From: an uncultured Christensenellaceae bacterium
Lineage (GTDB): Bacteria; Bacillota; Clostridia; Christensenellales; CAG-314
NCBI GenBank assembly: GCA_910587795.1
Contig: CAJUNH010000007.1
Location: forward strand, 1-64,000
Reading direction: 5' to 3'
DNA length: 64,000 nt
This document shows, piece by piece, positions 13,152-22,247 of the stretch (position 1 is its first letter; every line of letters begins with the position of its first letter). The notes below the pieces were generated by a model. That model did not search any database. It was not told the origin of the DNA and saw only the letters and a list, made by a program, of their open reading frames with translations. A program made the position numbers and the translations under genes.

Positions 13152-16100
13152 TACCAGCCCCCTAATATATGCTTTAATAATTGCCACCAATTAATATAAT
13201 TAGGATTTATCCTATTAAAAGGTCCACCATTCGTTTTATAGCCGTAAAGTTTATGGAATGCTATATGGTCAGGATGATGGGATATCTCATAGTAATTTCG
13301 GTTATTACCAAATGTACCATATATATGACTAATTTCCCAATCAGTTCCTTTGGGCCTATGCCCTTCGCTATATCCTAAATCTTTCCAAATTTGTTCGCGC
13401 TGTTGTTTTCTATCATTTGGAGTCATAAAGCCGTTTTGCGAAGGATTACCAATTTGCTGCTTATAAGAAATGTAGCCCCCGATGCCACCAATTATTCCTC
13501 CTGTCACTGTCATAGACAATGCTTCCGAACCTAAATTCATAAAACTATTTACGGCGGCATTAAAACTACCTGTTTGAATCCAAGTATCGGTTGCGGTTAT
13601 TGCTGCGTATCCTGCCATCCCAGCAAAAGTGATACCAGCACCAACTGTGACAAAAGCTAATGTGGCTGTTGTGGCAGAACCAAATGCTATTCCGTTGATT
13701 GCACATCCTATGGCCATAATTCCCGCAGCAGCGCTTCCAGCAGAAATAATTGTTGCCGCAACAAGTGCAACTACAACCAATGCACCAATTAACCAATGCC
13801 ACCAAGCAGTGCCTTCGGAGTCAACTGCCATAACAGGGTTATTTCCGCAATAAGCGTACAAATTAAGTCCGCCTACGGTTTCGGGATCGAGGTATTCTAT
13901 GCTGTCTGCGGAGATAAATCTACCGAGTTCGGGGTCGTAGTAACGGGTTTGCAGGTAGTACAAGCCTGTTTCTTCGTCAAAGTAATACGACCTATATCTA
14001 AACGAATTTAGCGTTGCTATTCCGTCTAGATTAAGCACTGCGGAATTGTTGCCCCATGCATCGTAGACGTATTCTGCAACAAGAATTAAAGACTTATCTT
14101 CTTCCCGCTTGTATATATGTGTTACGTCGCCTTGTACGTTCTTACGGTACAAGTAAGTTTCGTTGTTGTAACTGAATCCTGCAACGCCGTCTACGCCGTA
14201 TAGGTAGTATATCCAAGTACCGTTACGCTGTTCCGCTACAAGGTTATTGTTGTCGTAAATGAATTTAGAATTAACAGTTCCTGCCGGCGTTACTGCGTGC
14301 TTACTTGTACGCATTCCGTTAACGTCGTAGGTATATTCTGCGTAATACTCGTTATTACCGTATCTAAGTAATCTTCTGCCTTGCCAAGATAAGGTTCTAT
14401 TCCTGTATACAATAGGATTGCCTATTACGTCGTATTGGCAAGACTCTCCATTGAAAGACAGCAGTCGGTCTTTCCAACCGTCTTGGTTATACGAATACTC
14501 TTTAACGGATTCTTCCTGTCCAAGCGTATCGCTTAATGTATAAGCGTATTCTGTCTTAGAAAGTAAATTGCCCGCCGTATCGTATTGGTAGGTAAATGTA
14601 CCGAAGCGTACATTATCTTCCCGTGTAATTCTATTTAGCCCGTCGTATTGGTATCTTGCAACAAGTTTGCCGTTCTCGGTTATTGTTTCAATATTGCCCG
14701 CTTTGTCGTAGGTATACTTTGTGTTATCCTTGCGGATACCGTTAATTCCGTACCAAACGGAATTGACTCTGTTTGTTGCGTGATCTCCGTACTTGGCGTA
14801 GTAGATATCTTTTACAAGATTATCTCCAAGAGATATCTCTTTGGTTCTGCCCAGCCCGTCATAGGCAAATTTTTGTTCTACGTCGAAGGGTAACTGTACT
14901 TTACTGTTACGCTTGTCGGGAGTGTTGTCCGTTTCGTAAGTGTACGTTAACTCTTGCTCGGCAACTTTGTACGTTGTGTGCTCTATATCTCCGTCGGCAT
15001 TGTAACCGTAGGACTTTTCCAAAGCGTAATCTCCGCTTCTTACTTCGGAAACGATCTTATCTTTGTCTCTTGTGTAAGTAATATTATACCCGTTGCCGTT
15101 CTCTGTGTCAATGTTTACCGACTGTAAATTTAGTAAGTCGTCGTAGTTGTTTGTTACGGTTTCGGTTGCGCCGTTGTCGAATACCGTAGTTTGTTGGCGA
15201 ACGTTACCGTACTTATCTGCCACGGTAGCGGACTCTATTGTTCCGGCTAAAACGGTCTTTGTTTCAAAGTCGCTTACATACTCTGTTTCCGCGTAAGTTA
15301 CGTCTGCAATTTCCACCTTTTTCGTTCTGCCCCAACCGTCGTATTCGTAGCTGTACGACGTGTCGCCGTTGCTTACTTTCGTAAGCAAGTCGGCGGTGTA
15401 CTTCATAGTATTTGTACTTTCCTGTCCGTCGGCAGAGCCGCTTATGCTTACCAGATTTCCGTCTTTGTAGCCGAATGCTGTCTTGTTACCCTTGCCGTCG
15501 GTATGTACGATTGCTTCGTTATTATGGTCGTAGGTATATTTTACGCTGTCATACTTACCGCTTTCGTCAACGTCGGCAGTTATTACGCCCTTGTCGTCGC
15601 GTTTGCTTTCTTGGTAGAATTTGCTTGTAGGGTCGTCAACGTTGTATGTAATCTTTTTGAGTTCGCGACCTTTTTCGTCGAATACAGTTTCTTCAACAAC
15701 TCCCGCGAAATTGGTGCTACGAACAAGAGAGTTTTGTTTGTTATATTCGAACGTACTTGTAAATTTTCGGTATTGCCTGTCGGTCAAAACTTGTTTTGTA
15801 ACTCTGTCGTTGTCGTCGTAGTAGTAGTTTGTAACGCATTTGGTTTGACTGTCCTCGTCGGTGAGCTTTCTGCCGTTGCCGTCGAACGTGCTGTACGTCC
15901 ATTTGCCTTCGCGCAAAGACAAGCAGTCGGTTAGTATTTCGCCCGTATTATAACTGTAATCTACGTACAGTTCTACGTTTACCAACTTTCTCTTTTCATT
16001 TCCGACGACAAACGGGAATACGGTAGGAAGTTTGTCGCCTATTTTGTCTTCCGCTTTTATCTCGATAGGTAGGGTTAAAAACTGCCAATCGGTATTAAGC

Positions 16101-17509
16101 CAATCGAAACTTGCGGCGTATACGTCTGGGTTGCCCGAATCGTAGTTTACTACTGCTCTCAATTCAAACTTGCGGTTTTGCTGATTTGCATCTAAAAAGG
16201 ATTTATTGCGAATTTCAACGTCGTTTAAAGCATAATCCATTTCGCGGTTGTTTGTTACGTATGCGGAATCGGCATGTGCCCAAGCGGAAAATACGAAGTC
16301 TGTTTTATCTCCGAATTTTTCTTTGGGTATTACGTATTTTAATTGGCGTATGCCCGTTGCGTTATTAAGCGTATTACCGGCAGGGTCTATATTTTTTAGT
16401 ATATTTTCCGTCGTCAAATCTTCTTCTACGGCATAAGACTGTTTGCTGTCGGCGTATTCGAACGAAACGGACTTCGTCGTATCTTCGGGGTCGTCGTAAA
16501 CGCCCTCGAATACGGTTACGGGTTTGCCGAGTTGGTCGAATATGTACGTTGTGGTTACGCCGTTTTTGTTTGTAACCGACGTTGACGTTTGAGATTTGTA
16601 TTCTATGGTTGCGACCGTTTGCGTTACGGGGGTCGTTTCCTTTGTAATCATTTCGTCGCTTACAGAGTATATTTCCGTAAATTCGTTGACTTTAACAATT
16701 TTACAGTGGTCGTCGTAGAGGAATTCGACGCCGCCGCCATTGTTATCCGTAACGGTTTTGAGTTCGTAATTTGCGCAAGCGGAACCGTCATGCAGATGGT
16801 GTTCGCCGTCGTCGCAGTAGGTAAACCTAGCCGTCTCGTTGTTAGGCGCTATTATTTTTGTTAGCAAACCGTTCGAGTCGTATTCAAACGATATTATTTT
16901 TTCATCCGCGCCTACAATTTTGTAGAGCAAGCCGCTGTTATTATACTCGAAGGTCGTTTCGCGATTGTCGGTATCTTTAACGGCAACGATTTTGTTTTCT
17001 TCGTACAAAATTGCTGTTTGGTTTTCGTAACTGTCGAAAGTGGCGACGAATTGACCGTATTTGTTAAAGCCCATTACGTTGCCGTCGCTCGTAACGTAAC
17101 TTACGGGCAGTTGCATATAAAGCTGGGCTAGTTGATGCTTTTTGTTGATATACTGTTTATAATACTTTTGCAGGTCGGTTTTGTTTTGTATCGAACGATC
17201 GATAAGCATTGTAATTTGCCAGTTGACAAGTTTGCGTTGCTCTTCTTCGACAAAGTCGTTTATTTCTGTTTCGAAGTCGGATATGTTTTGTTGCAGCTTA
17301 TCCACACGACCGCTAAAATTCTTTTGGAATTGGTAAATGAGCTGCGATATTTTCATTTTATTTTCTTTTTCTTTTAGAAGAGTTTCTCTTTCTTTATATT
17401 TCCAAGATTCTGCGTTTTTTTTCTCATCATCCGTCATTCCGTTAGTTAAACTGTCATATTCAGTTGCGCGGTAATACATTACTATTTCGCCAGATAACAT
17501 AAATTGCAT
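13151..17509 (-). CDS. RHS-repeat polymorphic toxin with HNH-like C-terminal tip, probably 5'-truncated
   Basis: The 1452-aa product is an RHS/YD-repeat protein, which builds a beta shell around a toxic C-terminus. A coiled-coil stretch (about residues 50-135) leads into dozens of YD-type repeats (for example FEYDSNGLLTKI, YQYDTAGNLLSK). The RHS-associated core (YLQTRYYDPELGRFISADS) lies near residue 1185 and marks the toxin boundary. Then comes a Gly/Ala-rich hydrophobic region (about 1225-1310) and a tip of about 105 residues with WEISHIYG, NYYEISHHPDHIAFHK and clustered His, suggesting an HNH/endonuclease VII-like nuclease. There is no signal peptide, and the 5' end stops where a radical-SAM remnant on the other strand begins (~17475), so the N-terminal export domain seems lost. 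It may be silent or a stored tip. Confidence 0.85.
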   Translation of the reverse strand: MQFMLSGEIVMYYRATEYDSLTNGMTDDEKKNAESWKYKERETLLKEKENKMKISQLIYQFQKNFSGRVDKLQQNISDFETEINDFVEEEQRKLVNWQITMLIDRSIQNKTDLQKYYKQYINKKHQLAQLYMQLPVSYVTSDGNVMGFNKYGQFVATFDSYENQTAILYEENKIVAVKDTDNRETTFEYNNSGLLYKIVGADEKIISFEYDSNGLLTKIIAPNNETARFTYCDDGEHHLHDGSACANYELKTVTDNNGGGVEFLYDDHCKIVKVNEFTEIYSVSDEMITKETTPVTQTVATIEYKSQTSTSVTNKNGVTTTYIFDQLGKPVTVFEGVYDDPEDTTKSVSFEYADSKQSYAVEEDLTTENILKNIDPAGNTLNNATGIRQLKYVIPKEKFGDKTDFVFSAWAHADSAYVTNNREMDYALNDVEIRNKSFLDANQQNRKFELRAVVNYDSGNPDVYAASFDWLNTDWQFLTLPIEIKAEDKIGDKLPTVFPFVVGNEKRKLVNVELYVDYSYNTGEILTDCLSLREGKWTYSTFDGNGRKLTDEDSQTKCVTNYYYDDNDRVTKQVLTDRQYRKFTSTFEYNKQNSLVRSTNFAGVVEETVFDEKGRELKKITYNVDDPTSKFYQESKRDDKGVITADVDESGKYDSVKYTYDHNNEAIVHTDGKGNKTAFGYKDGNLVSISGSADGQESTNTMKYTADLLTKVSNGDTSYSYEYDGWGRTKKVEIADVTYAETEYVSDFETKTVLAGTIESATVADKYGNVRQQTTVFDNGATETVTNNYDDLLNLQSVNIDTENGNGYNITYTRDKDKIVSEVRSGDYALEKSYGYNADGDIEHTTYKVAEQELTYTYETDNTPDKRNSKVQLPFDVEQKFAYDGLGRTKEISLGDNLVKDIYYAKYGDHATNRVNSVWYGINGIRKDNTKYTYDKAGNIETITENGKLVARYQYDGLNRITREDNVRFGTFTYQYDTAGNLLSKTEYAYTLSDTLGQEESVKEYSYNQDGWKDRLLSFNGESCQYDVIGNPIVYRNRTLSWQGRRLLRYGNNEYYAEYTYDVNGMRTSKHAVTPAGTVNSKFIYDNNNLVAEQRNGTWIYYLYGVDGVAGFSYNNETYLYRKNVQGDVTHIYKREEDKSLILVAEYVYDAWGNNSAVLNLDGIATLNSFRYRSYYFDEETGLYYLQTRYYDPELGRFISADSIEYLDPETVGGLNLYAYCGNNPVMAVDSEGTAWWHWLIGALVVVALVAATIISAGSAAAGIMAIGCAINGIAFGSATTATLAFVTVGAGITFAGMAGYAAITATDTWIQTGSFNAAVNSFMNLGSEALSMTVTGGIIGGIGGYISYKQQIGNPSQNGFMTPNDRKQQREQIWKDLGYSEGHRPKGTDWEISHIYGTFGNNRNYYEISHHPDHIAFHKLYGYKTNGGPFNRINPNYINWWQLLKHILGGW

Positions 17510-18098
17510 GTTTGAAGCAATTAAATCAATGATAGACTTGGGCTATCCAAGCGTAAGGATAAGTTGTGTAGATGAAGAAGTATGGACAGAAGAAGACAAT
17601 AATATATTTCGTCAACAAATGGAATTGTATTACGAATATATAGAGAAGAATAACCTAAATTTTATACTTTCGCCGTATGCTATTCCCACATCATATAAGT
17701 CCGAATTGCAAGCCGGTACTTGTGGTTCCTTCGGCAACATGCTTTGTTTGGATTGTCATGGCAATTTGTATCTGTGTCAACGTTTCACAGAAATATCGGA
17801 TTTGAAAGGCAAGCCTAGCCTTACCATAGGAAATATAAAGGAGGGCATAACCCAAGAGGGCTTGCAAGTTATTGAACGGATCAAACAATCAATGGAATTG
17901 ACCAAGCAAACGCCTATTTGCAAAGAATGTGCAATAGGAAGTGTATGTGAAAGTTGTCCTGCTTTTAATTACGAACATTACGGACGAACATATGGGACAA
18001 TTAAAACAAATTGTAAAAAAATGCACATAGCTCACGAATTGCTGTTACAGCATTTCAATCGTCAAAAAAATAAGATTAAGACCAGTTGTTTAATTTAA
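17475..18098 (+). pseudogene. 5'-truncated radical SAM/SPASM peptide maturase
   Basis: The frame from 17475 (first ATG 17508, 196 aa) is the C-terminal part of a radical SAM enzyme of the SPASM group, which modifies ribosomally made peptides or matures anaerobic sulfatases. It starts mid-domain (TISPDN, then GYPSVRISCVDEEVWTEEDN, a strand-helix unit of the radical SAM barrel). The SPASM cysteine set follows: CGSFGNMLCLDCHGNLYLCQ, then CKECAIGSVCESC. The catalytic CxxxCxxC cluster motif and the first half of the barrel are missing, and a stop lies at 17472-17474, so it cannot be an active enzyme. It meets the RHS gene head to head, so the break probably marks a recombination junction. Confidence 0.75.
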
Positions 18099-18109
18099 GG
18101 AGCGTCAAC

Positions 18110-18481
18110 ATGGAAAACATTAAGGAAATAATTGCAATCGCTTCGGCGTGTTTGGGACTGCTTGCGACGGTTACGGGATTTATGATACCGCTTGTTAAAA
18201 ACGTTAAGGCGAAAAACAAACTGACGGCGTTAAACAAATTGACAACCACTTTGCAGTCGCTTATTGTGGACGCGGAAACGTTTACTAACTTTACCGGCGC
18301 GGAAAAGAAAGAGTACGTTATGACCAAAGCCAACCGCTACGCTATGGAAAACAAAATACCCTACGACGAGCAAGCCGTAAGCGACAAGGTGGAAGACTTG
18401 GTAGCGTTGAGTAAAGAAGTTAACAAACGCGGAACAGTATCTACTGCAAAGCAAGAAAACGCAACGTCAATAAGAATTTAG
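18110..18481 (+). CDS. Small membrane protein, phage holin-like
   Basis: The start is ATG 18110 with AAGGAGCG upstream; a longer frame from 18086 overlaps the previous gene and is less likely. The 123-aa protein has one hydrophobic segment (about residues 5-27: EIIAIASACLGLLATVTGFM), then a charged helical tail (KAKNKLTALNKL, KKEYVMTKANRYAMENK). This layout resembles LL-H-type phage holins, which are small, with a single N-terminal helix and an amphipathic cytoplasmic tail. No endolysin is adjacent, so a lysis role is unproven. It could come from the same decayed mobile DNA as the neighbouring genes. Confidence 0.65.
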   Translation: MENIKEIIAIASACLGLLATVTGFMIPLVKNVKAKNKLTALNKLTTTLQSLIVDAETFTNFTGAEKKEYVMTKANRYAMENKIPYDEQAVSDKVEDLVALSKEVNKRGTVSTAKQENATSIRI

Positions 18482-18531
18482 TTTATTTGACACCAGTTAA
18501 ATAATATTACAAAACAAAAAAGGAGGAAACT

Positions 18532-18672
18532 ATGAAACAGAAGTTAGATATGATTCGCATTTACTATAATCCGGACGAAGGAATATGTAGCGGTTGCGGC
18601 ACGTCGTTAAATCCTGAAAATGAAAGTATAGAAAACGGCGGACAATGTAAAGACTGTGGCGACTCTGACTAA
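18532..18672 (+). CDS. 46-aa zinc-ribbon protein
   Basis: A strong AAGGAGGAAAC site precedes ATG 18532. The 46-aa product (MKQKLDMIRIYYNPDEG at the start) has two knuckles, CSGCG and CKDCG, separated by 18 residues, a mini zinc ribbon with an acidic C-terminus (DSD). No family name can be assigned. It is followed by a strong terminator at 18705. Confidence 0.65.
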   Translation: MKQKLDMIRIYYNPDEGICSGCGTSLNPENESIENGGQCKDCGDSD

Positions 18673-18704
18673 ACAGTTCTTATGAAAAGGTAACACGCAA
18701 ACTA

Positions 18705-18742
18705 ATAGCCGAGAGTTTAGCAAAACTCCCGGCTATCGGTTT
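18705..18742. terminator. Terminator between convergent genes
   Basis: A stem of about 13 bp with one mismatch (ATAGCCG-GAGTTT at about 18706-18718 against AAACTC-CGGCTAT at 18723-18736) lies between the zinc-ribbon gene and the convergent NTPase gene. Confidence 0.65.
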
Positions 18743-18773
18743 ATTGTGTGGTATTTAGTTTTACGTATTGTTT

Positions 18774-19721
18774 TTAGATTGTGTAAGATTTGTCTCCGAC
18801 GGTTATTGTGTTTGTCGTTTTTAGAGGCTCGCATTTCGCCACTGCCCGAATAATTAAGTGTTGCATATCTTCGCTTGCTTTCGTTAAGTTTACTTCCCGT
18901 ACTTGTTCGTAATCGCTTATAGCAATAACTTTGCAATTGTGCTGTACAAGGAATGCGCCCAACTGCCAACGTTCCTTGAATTTACCGTTAGAATCTACAA
19001 TAAAAGATAAGTTATTATCAATTAATTTGTCTTGCAGATGTTTTTTAATTTGTTGATAAAGAGAATCAGCCTTAATAAACATTCGCAGGTTATTTGACAC
19101 TAAATCCAAACACTTTAAATCAATGTCTGCATTTTTATCTACAAGAGATTTGGCAATTTCTAAAGGGGTGTCCGTTATTTTAAAAATTCTATCAAATACC
19201 TTCTCTTTAAACTCACCCAAGTGATTTCCTAATTTATCACCAAGGTTGGATAAGGCTAGTACTTTAATTCCTTGTAGGCTTAATTGATTAATATAACCCA
19301 ACAAAGCGTTTTGGGTTATCTTGTTCTCATCCATTCTTTCTAAATCATCTAAGACAACGAGGGTAGTATACTTTTTGCTTTTTTTGATTTTATGTGATTT
19401 ATTGAAAGTTGTGCCATTTAAATTAATTCCAACGCCACTAAAACTGACTGATGCACCAATAAGACTTACTATTGAACTAACAGTATTAAGTATTTTGTCG
19501 GATTTGTTGAGTTGCCTATATAACTCCGTATTTAATTCGTCTATTGATGTCTTTCCAAAGAAAGAGGAATACGCGTATCTACATGATTTTGTTTTTCTAA
19601 GCACATCCAATGTAGCATAGGTTTTTCCTACTCCCCACTGACCATCAATGAGTATTGCAGTTATATGGTTTGTTTCGTTGAACATTGCCTCGATTGCCGA
19701 TTGTATTTGGTTTGTTTTCAT
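18774..19721 (-). CDS. KAP-like P-loop NTPase
   Basis: From ATG 19721 (GGGGATG upstream; in-frame starts at 19727 and 19778 have weaker sites) this is a 315-aa protein. The P-loop GQWGVGKT (residues 27-34) and Walker B LVVLDDLERMD (121-131) are typical of KAP family NTPases, which are linked to membrane-associated signalling and to some anti-phage systems. Between them is a Gly/Ser-rich hydrophobic stretch (about 79-102). Here no transmembrane pair is evident, and the protein is shorter than most KAP proteins (often 400-700 aa). It lies alone in an accessory island. A defence role is possible but not shown. Confidence 0.7.
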   Translation of the reverse strand: MKTNQIQSAIEAMFNETNHITAILIDGQWGVGKTYATLDVLRKTKSCRYAYSSFFGKTSIDELNTELYRQLNKSDKILNTVSSIVSLIGASVSFSGVGINLNGTTFNKSHKIKKSKKYTTLVVLDDLERMDENKITQNALLGYINQLSLQGIKVLALSNLGDKLGNHLGEFKEKVFDRIFKITDTPLEIAKSLVDKNADIDLKCLDLVSNNLRMFIKADSLYQQIKKHLQDKLIDNNLSFIVDSNGKFKERWQLGAFLVQHNCKVIAISDYEQVREVNLTKASEDMQHLIIRAVAKCEPLKTTNTITVGDKSYTI

Positions 19722-19778
19722 GCGCATCCCCACACAATATTTTTTATACATTATATCACTAGGGTGATGTTTTGTCAT

Positions 19779-20377
19779 TTATTGTCAGTTATATTTCGGT
19801 TCATATTACATCCAACTTGTTCATGGTGTTAGTTTTACGTACCATTGGTGCCGCCAATTCTGGGTGGGCATGGCAATTATGCTCGCCTTTTACATTTACA
19901 TATTGCTTTTCCTTGTGACTTTCTTTGCGTAAATTCGAGATAGTCTAAATATTCGTCATAGTCTGTAAAGCCGAGCCGTTGCATTTCGGCTTTCACTTTT
20001 TTGTATTCATTGCGGATTGTTCCAAAGCGTCTAAATCTTCGCCTAAACTCGTTTCGGCGGGCAATCCGATAATGGGTATAACGGCGGTAACATAGCTTAT
20101 TTAAACGGATTTAGTTATTTTATATCCTATAAATTAGTCGACATCAAACCTAATATGCAGAAACACGTACTTTTTATCACTTTTTTGATAAAATTCCTTG
20201 TAATAAAGTAAAATTAATGTTACAATCAAAAAACAGCCTTTGAAATTATTATTTATATTTATAAATAACAAGTAAAAGCTGTTTTTTGTTTGCCTTTTTA
20301 CAAGGTTACTAAGTCTGTAAAATGGCAAGGATTATAATATATGTCTAATCAAAAGATAAATTTCTTACGGAGTAGTT
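19779..20377. other. Non-coding gap with gene debris and a terminator-like hairpin
   Basis: Besides the fragment at 19877-20095 it holds a hairpin at 20228-20287 (AAAAAACAGC paired with GCTGTTTTTT, with an inner TTATTTA stem), probably a terminator, and a TATAAT at 20333-20338 that could be the -10 box for the glycosyltransferase gene. No gene is otherwise seen. Confidence 0.5.
19877..20095 (-). pseudogene. Fragment of an unidentified gene, probably frameshifted
   Basis: The minus strand holds protein-like segments in two frames: VIPIIGLPAETSLGEDLDAL in one, and KKVKAEMQRLGFTDYDEY followed by LDYLEF in another, ending at a stop near 19877. Together they suggest one gene with a frameshift near 20010. 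No start with a ribosome binding site is present. I do not recognise the family; it fits the decayed character of this island. Confidence 0.35.
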
Positions 20378-21781
20378 ATGGATTATTTACAGATAGTAAA
20401 GTTAATATTTGCAATACTTACATTTATAATGACGTTATTGCTTGTACACTTTGTCGTATTTGCCATAGTCGGGTTGTTCGCCCGTAAAAAATTTCCCAAA
20501 ACGGACAAAAAACTTAAATACGGAATAATCATTCCCGCACGTAACGAAGCTGCGGTCGTAGGCAATTTAATTAAAAGCGTTTATAAAAATAAGTATCCGC
20601 AAGATAAACTGCACGTTTTTGTAATAGCGCACAACTGTACGGACGACACAGCGGAGATATCCAGAGACTTAGGTGCAACCGTTTACGAGTATAATAATCC
20701 TAACGAATGCACAATGGGTTACGCTTTTAGGTATTTATTCGACCGTATCCGCGAGGACTACGGCGTGGAAAATTACGACGGATTTTTTCTGTTTAATGCA
20801 GATAACGTGCTTGCCGAAGATTATTTCGATAAAATGAACGACGCGTTTGTCGCCAACGGCGAAAAACAAGTAATAACGTCTTTCCGTAACTCAAAAAACT
20901 TCGGTTCCAACGTGATGTCGGCAATGTACGGTATATACTTTGTTCAAGGCTGCCGTTACGAAAGCCGCGGCAGGACGGTTTGCGGATGTTCCACCCGTGT
21001 GCAAGGCACGGGTTACGTAATCCCATCCGAGATTGTAAAAGACGGTTGGCAGTACGTTACGCTAACCGAAGACTGGGAGTTTTCCGCAGACCAAATTATA
21101 CGCAACCGCAAAATAGTTTATTGCGACGAGGCGGTTTTTTATGACGAACAGCCTACGACGGTTCATATTATGCTGCGACAGCGTTTACGTTGGGCAAAAG
21201 GACATTTACTGGTATGCTTAACGCGCTACGGAGATTTGTTAAAAGGCATATTTAGTTCTAAAAAGCGCGGCGGAGGCCGGTATAAAGGCTCTTTGTACGA
21301 TATGTCGATAAATATCCTTCCTATATGCGTAATATCTTTCGTTTTGTTTGCTGCGCAAGTTATATGTTTGGGCTTAACTCCTCTTTTCGGGTTCGGCTCG
21401 GCGGAAATTACAAAACTTTGGATAGATTGGGCAATAGGCGTGGGATTTTCTGCCGCAGGATTTTACCTTTTAAATTTACTGGGCGGTATGGTAATTTTGA
21501 TTGCCGAACACAAGCGTATTAAAAACGTGGGCGCGGGTGTGCTTACAGGAGCATTGCTATTGTGGCCTATATTTATTGCGTTGTCCGTCCCCTTGGAACT
21601 TGCCTGCTTGTTTGTAAAGGTGGGTTGGAAAGCAATTCCCCACGACGACACTACGACGTTTGAACAGGTAAACGGTGTTGCCGCAACAGGCGCTGCCGTT
21701 GTTACGGATTTAACCGACGGTGATATTGATTTAGGTAGTGACTGCGAGCCTGATATGCCCGACGATAAAGTTGACGGATAA
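20378..21781 (+). CDS. Membrane glycosyltransferase family 2 (processive type)
   Basis: This 467-aa protein is a GT2 glycosyltransferase like bacterial cellulose, hyaluronan or poly-GlcNAc synthases: a nucleotide-sugar-dependent enzyme that may export a polysaccharide. It shows one N-terminal membrane helix (about 7-34), the GT-A catalytic domain with IIPARNE at 51-57 and the metal-binding NADN at 140-143, the TED motif at 230-232, and QRLRW at 268-272 (the Q-x-x-R-W product-binding motif of processive enzymes). Two to three further helices close the protein (about 312-420). The C-terminal 45 residues are acidic. It has no operon partner; a terminator follows. The substrate cannot be told from sequence. 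Confidence 0.88.
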   Translation: MDYLQIVKLIFAILTFIMTLLLVHFVVFAIVGLFARKKFPKTDKKLKYGIIIPARNEAAVVGNLIKSVYKNKYPQDKLHVFVIAHNCTDDTAEISRDLGATVYEYNNPNECTMGYAFRYLFDRIREDYGVENYDGFFLFNADNVLAEDYFDKMNDAFVANGEKQVITSFRNSKNFGSNVMSAMYGIYFVQGCRYESRGRTVCGCSTRVQGTGYVIPSEIVKDGWQYVTLTEDWEFSADQIIRNRKIVYCDEAVFYDEQPTTVHIMLRQRLRWAKGHLLVCLTRYGDLLKGIFSSKKRGGGRYKGSLYDMSINILPICVISFVLFAAQVICLGLTPLFGFGSAEITKLWIDWAIGVGFSAAGFYLLNLLGGMVILIAEHKRIKNVGAGVLTGALLLWPIFIALSVPLELACLFVKVGWKAIPHDDTTTFEQVNGVAATGAAVVTDLTDGDIDLGSDCEPDMPDDKVDG

Positions 21782-21794
21782 TTTTTTTAAGCTT

Positions 21795-21830
21795 ACCTCT
21801 GCTAAATTAATTTTGGCAGAGGTTTTATTT
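21795..21830 (+). terminator. Rho-independent terminator after GT2
   Basis: ACCTCTGC (21795-21802) pairs with GCAGAGGT (21816-21823), followed by TTTATTT. Confidence 0.75.
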
Positions 21831-21912
21831 ATGATAAAAAAATTAAAAATCGACTTATTTTTAGTTTAAGATTTTTGTCTTTGCCTATAACAAATAAATT
21901 TATATTAGCTGA

Positions 21913-22017
21913 TTGATTACCTTTGTCGGCGGAATAGTATTGATATTATTCGCAGTATTGGTTCCGCTTTGCAGAATAGTAAAATTAAACGTTATCGAAG
22001 CGATAAGAAGCAGTTAA
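21913..22017 (+). pseudogene. C-terminal remnant of an FtsX-type ABC permease
   Basis: A 34-codon frame reads ITFVGGIVLILFAVLVPLCR then RIVKLNVIEAIRSS and stop. The hydrophobic helix followed by a basic turn and a VIEAIR ending is how FtsX/MacB-type permeases end. Nothing recognisable lies upstream, so it is the leftover 3' end of a deleted gene. Confidence 0.5.
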
Positions 22018-22175
22018 GTTATTTTTACATCGCGGACGAATTTATTTGTAAGGCTACTGACGTTTTTAGACGCGGACAATTATTAAGCTACGGAACAAGC
22101 TTAAGCTGTTAAACACGACGTCAGCTTGTACTAAAATAAAAAAAATAATACTTTTGTCGTATAATAAACGGTATT

Positions 22176-22210
22176 CAACCCCTTGCTTTACGTAAGGGGT
22201 TGTTTATTTA
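22176..22210 (+). terminator. Rho-independent terminator
   Basis: CAACCCCTT (22176-22184) pairs perfectly with AAGGGGTTG (22194-22202), followed by TTTATTTA. No complete gene precedes it; it may be the original terminator of the permease remnant. Confidence 0.75.
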
Positions 22211-22247
22211 ATTGACAAATTGTATTTTTAAATGATATTCTAAAACA

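Larger units (their letters stand above)
21831..22247. other. Non-coding gap with gene remnant
   Basis: It holds the tail of an ABC permease (21913-22017) and a stand-alone terminator (22176-22210); otherwise AT-rich sequence with no gene. Confidence 0.5.

Noticed and set aside
13181..17377. Many plus-strand open frames opposite the RHS gene (for example 15503-15934)
   Set aside because: They are antisense shadows of the RHS coding frame, lack ribosome binding sites, and their composition follows from the repetitive opposite strand.
17508..18098. Active radical SAM maturase with a peptide substrate nearby
   Set aside because: The CxxxCxxC cluster motif is missing and a stop precedes the fragment; the 46-aa Cys protein has a zinc-ribbon layout rather than that of a RiPP precursor.
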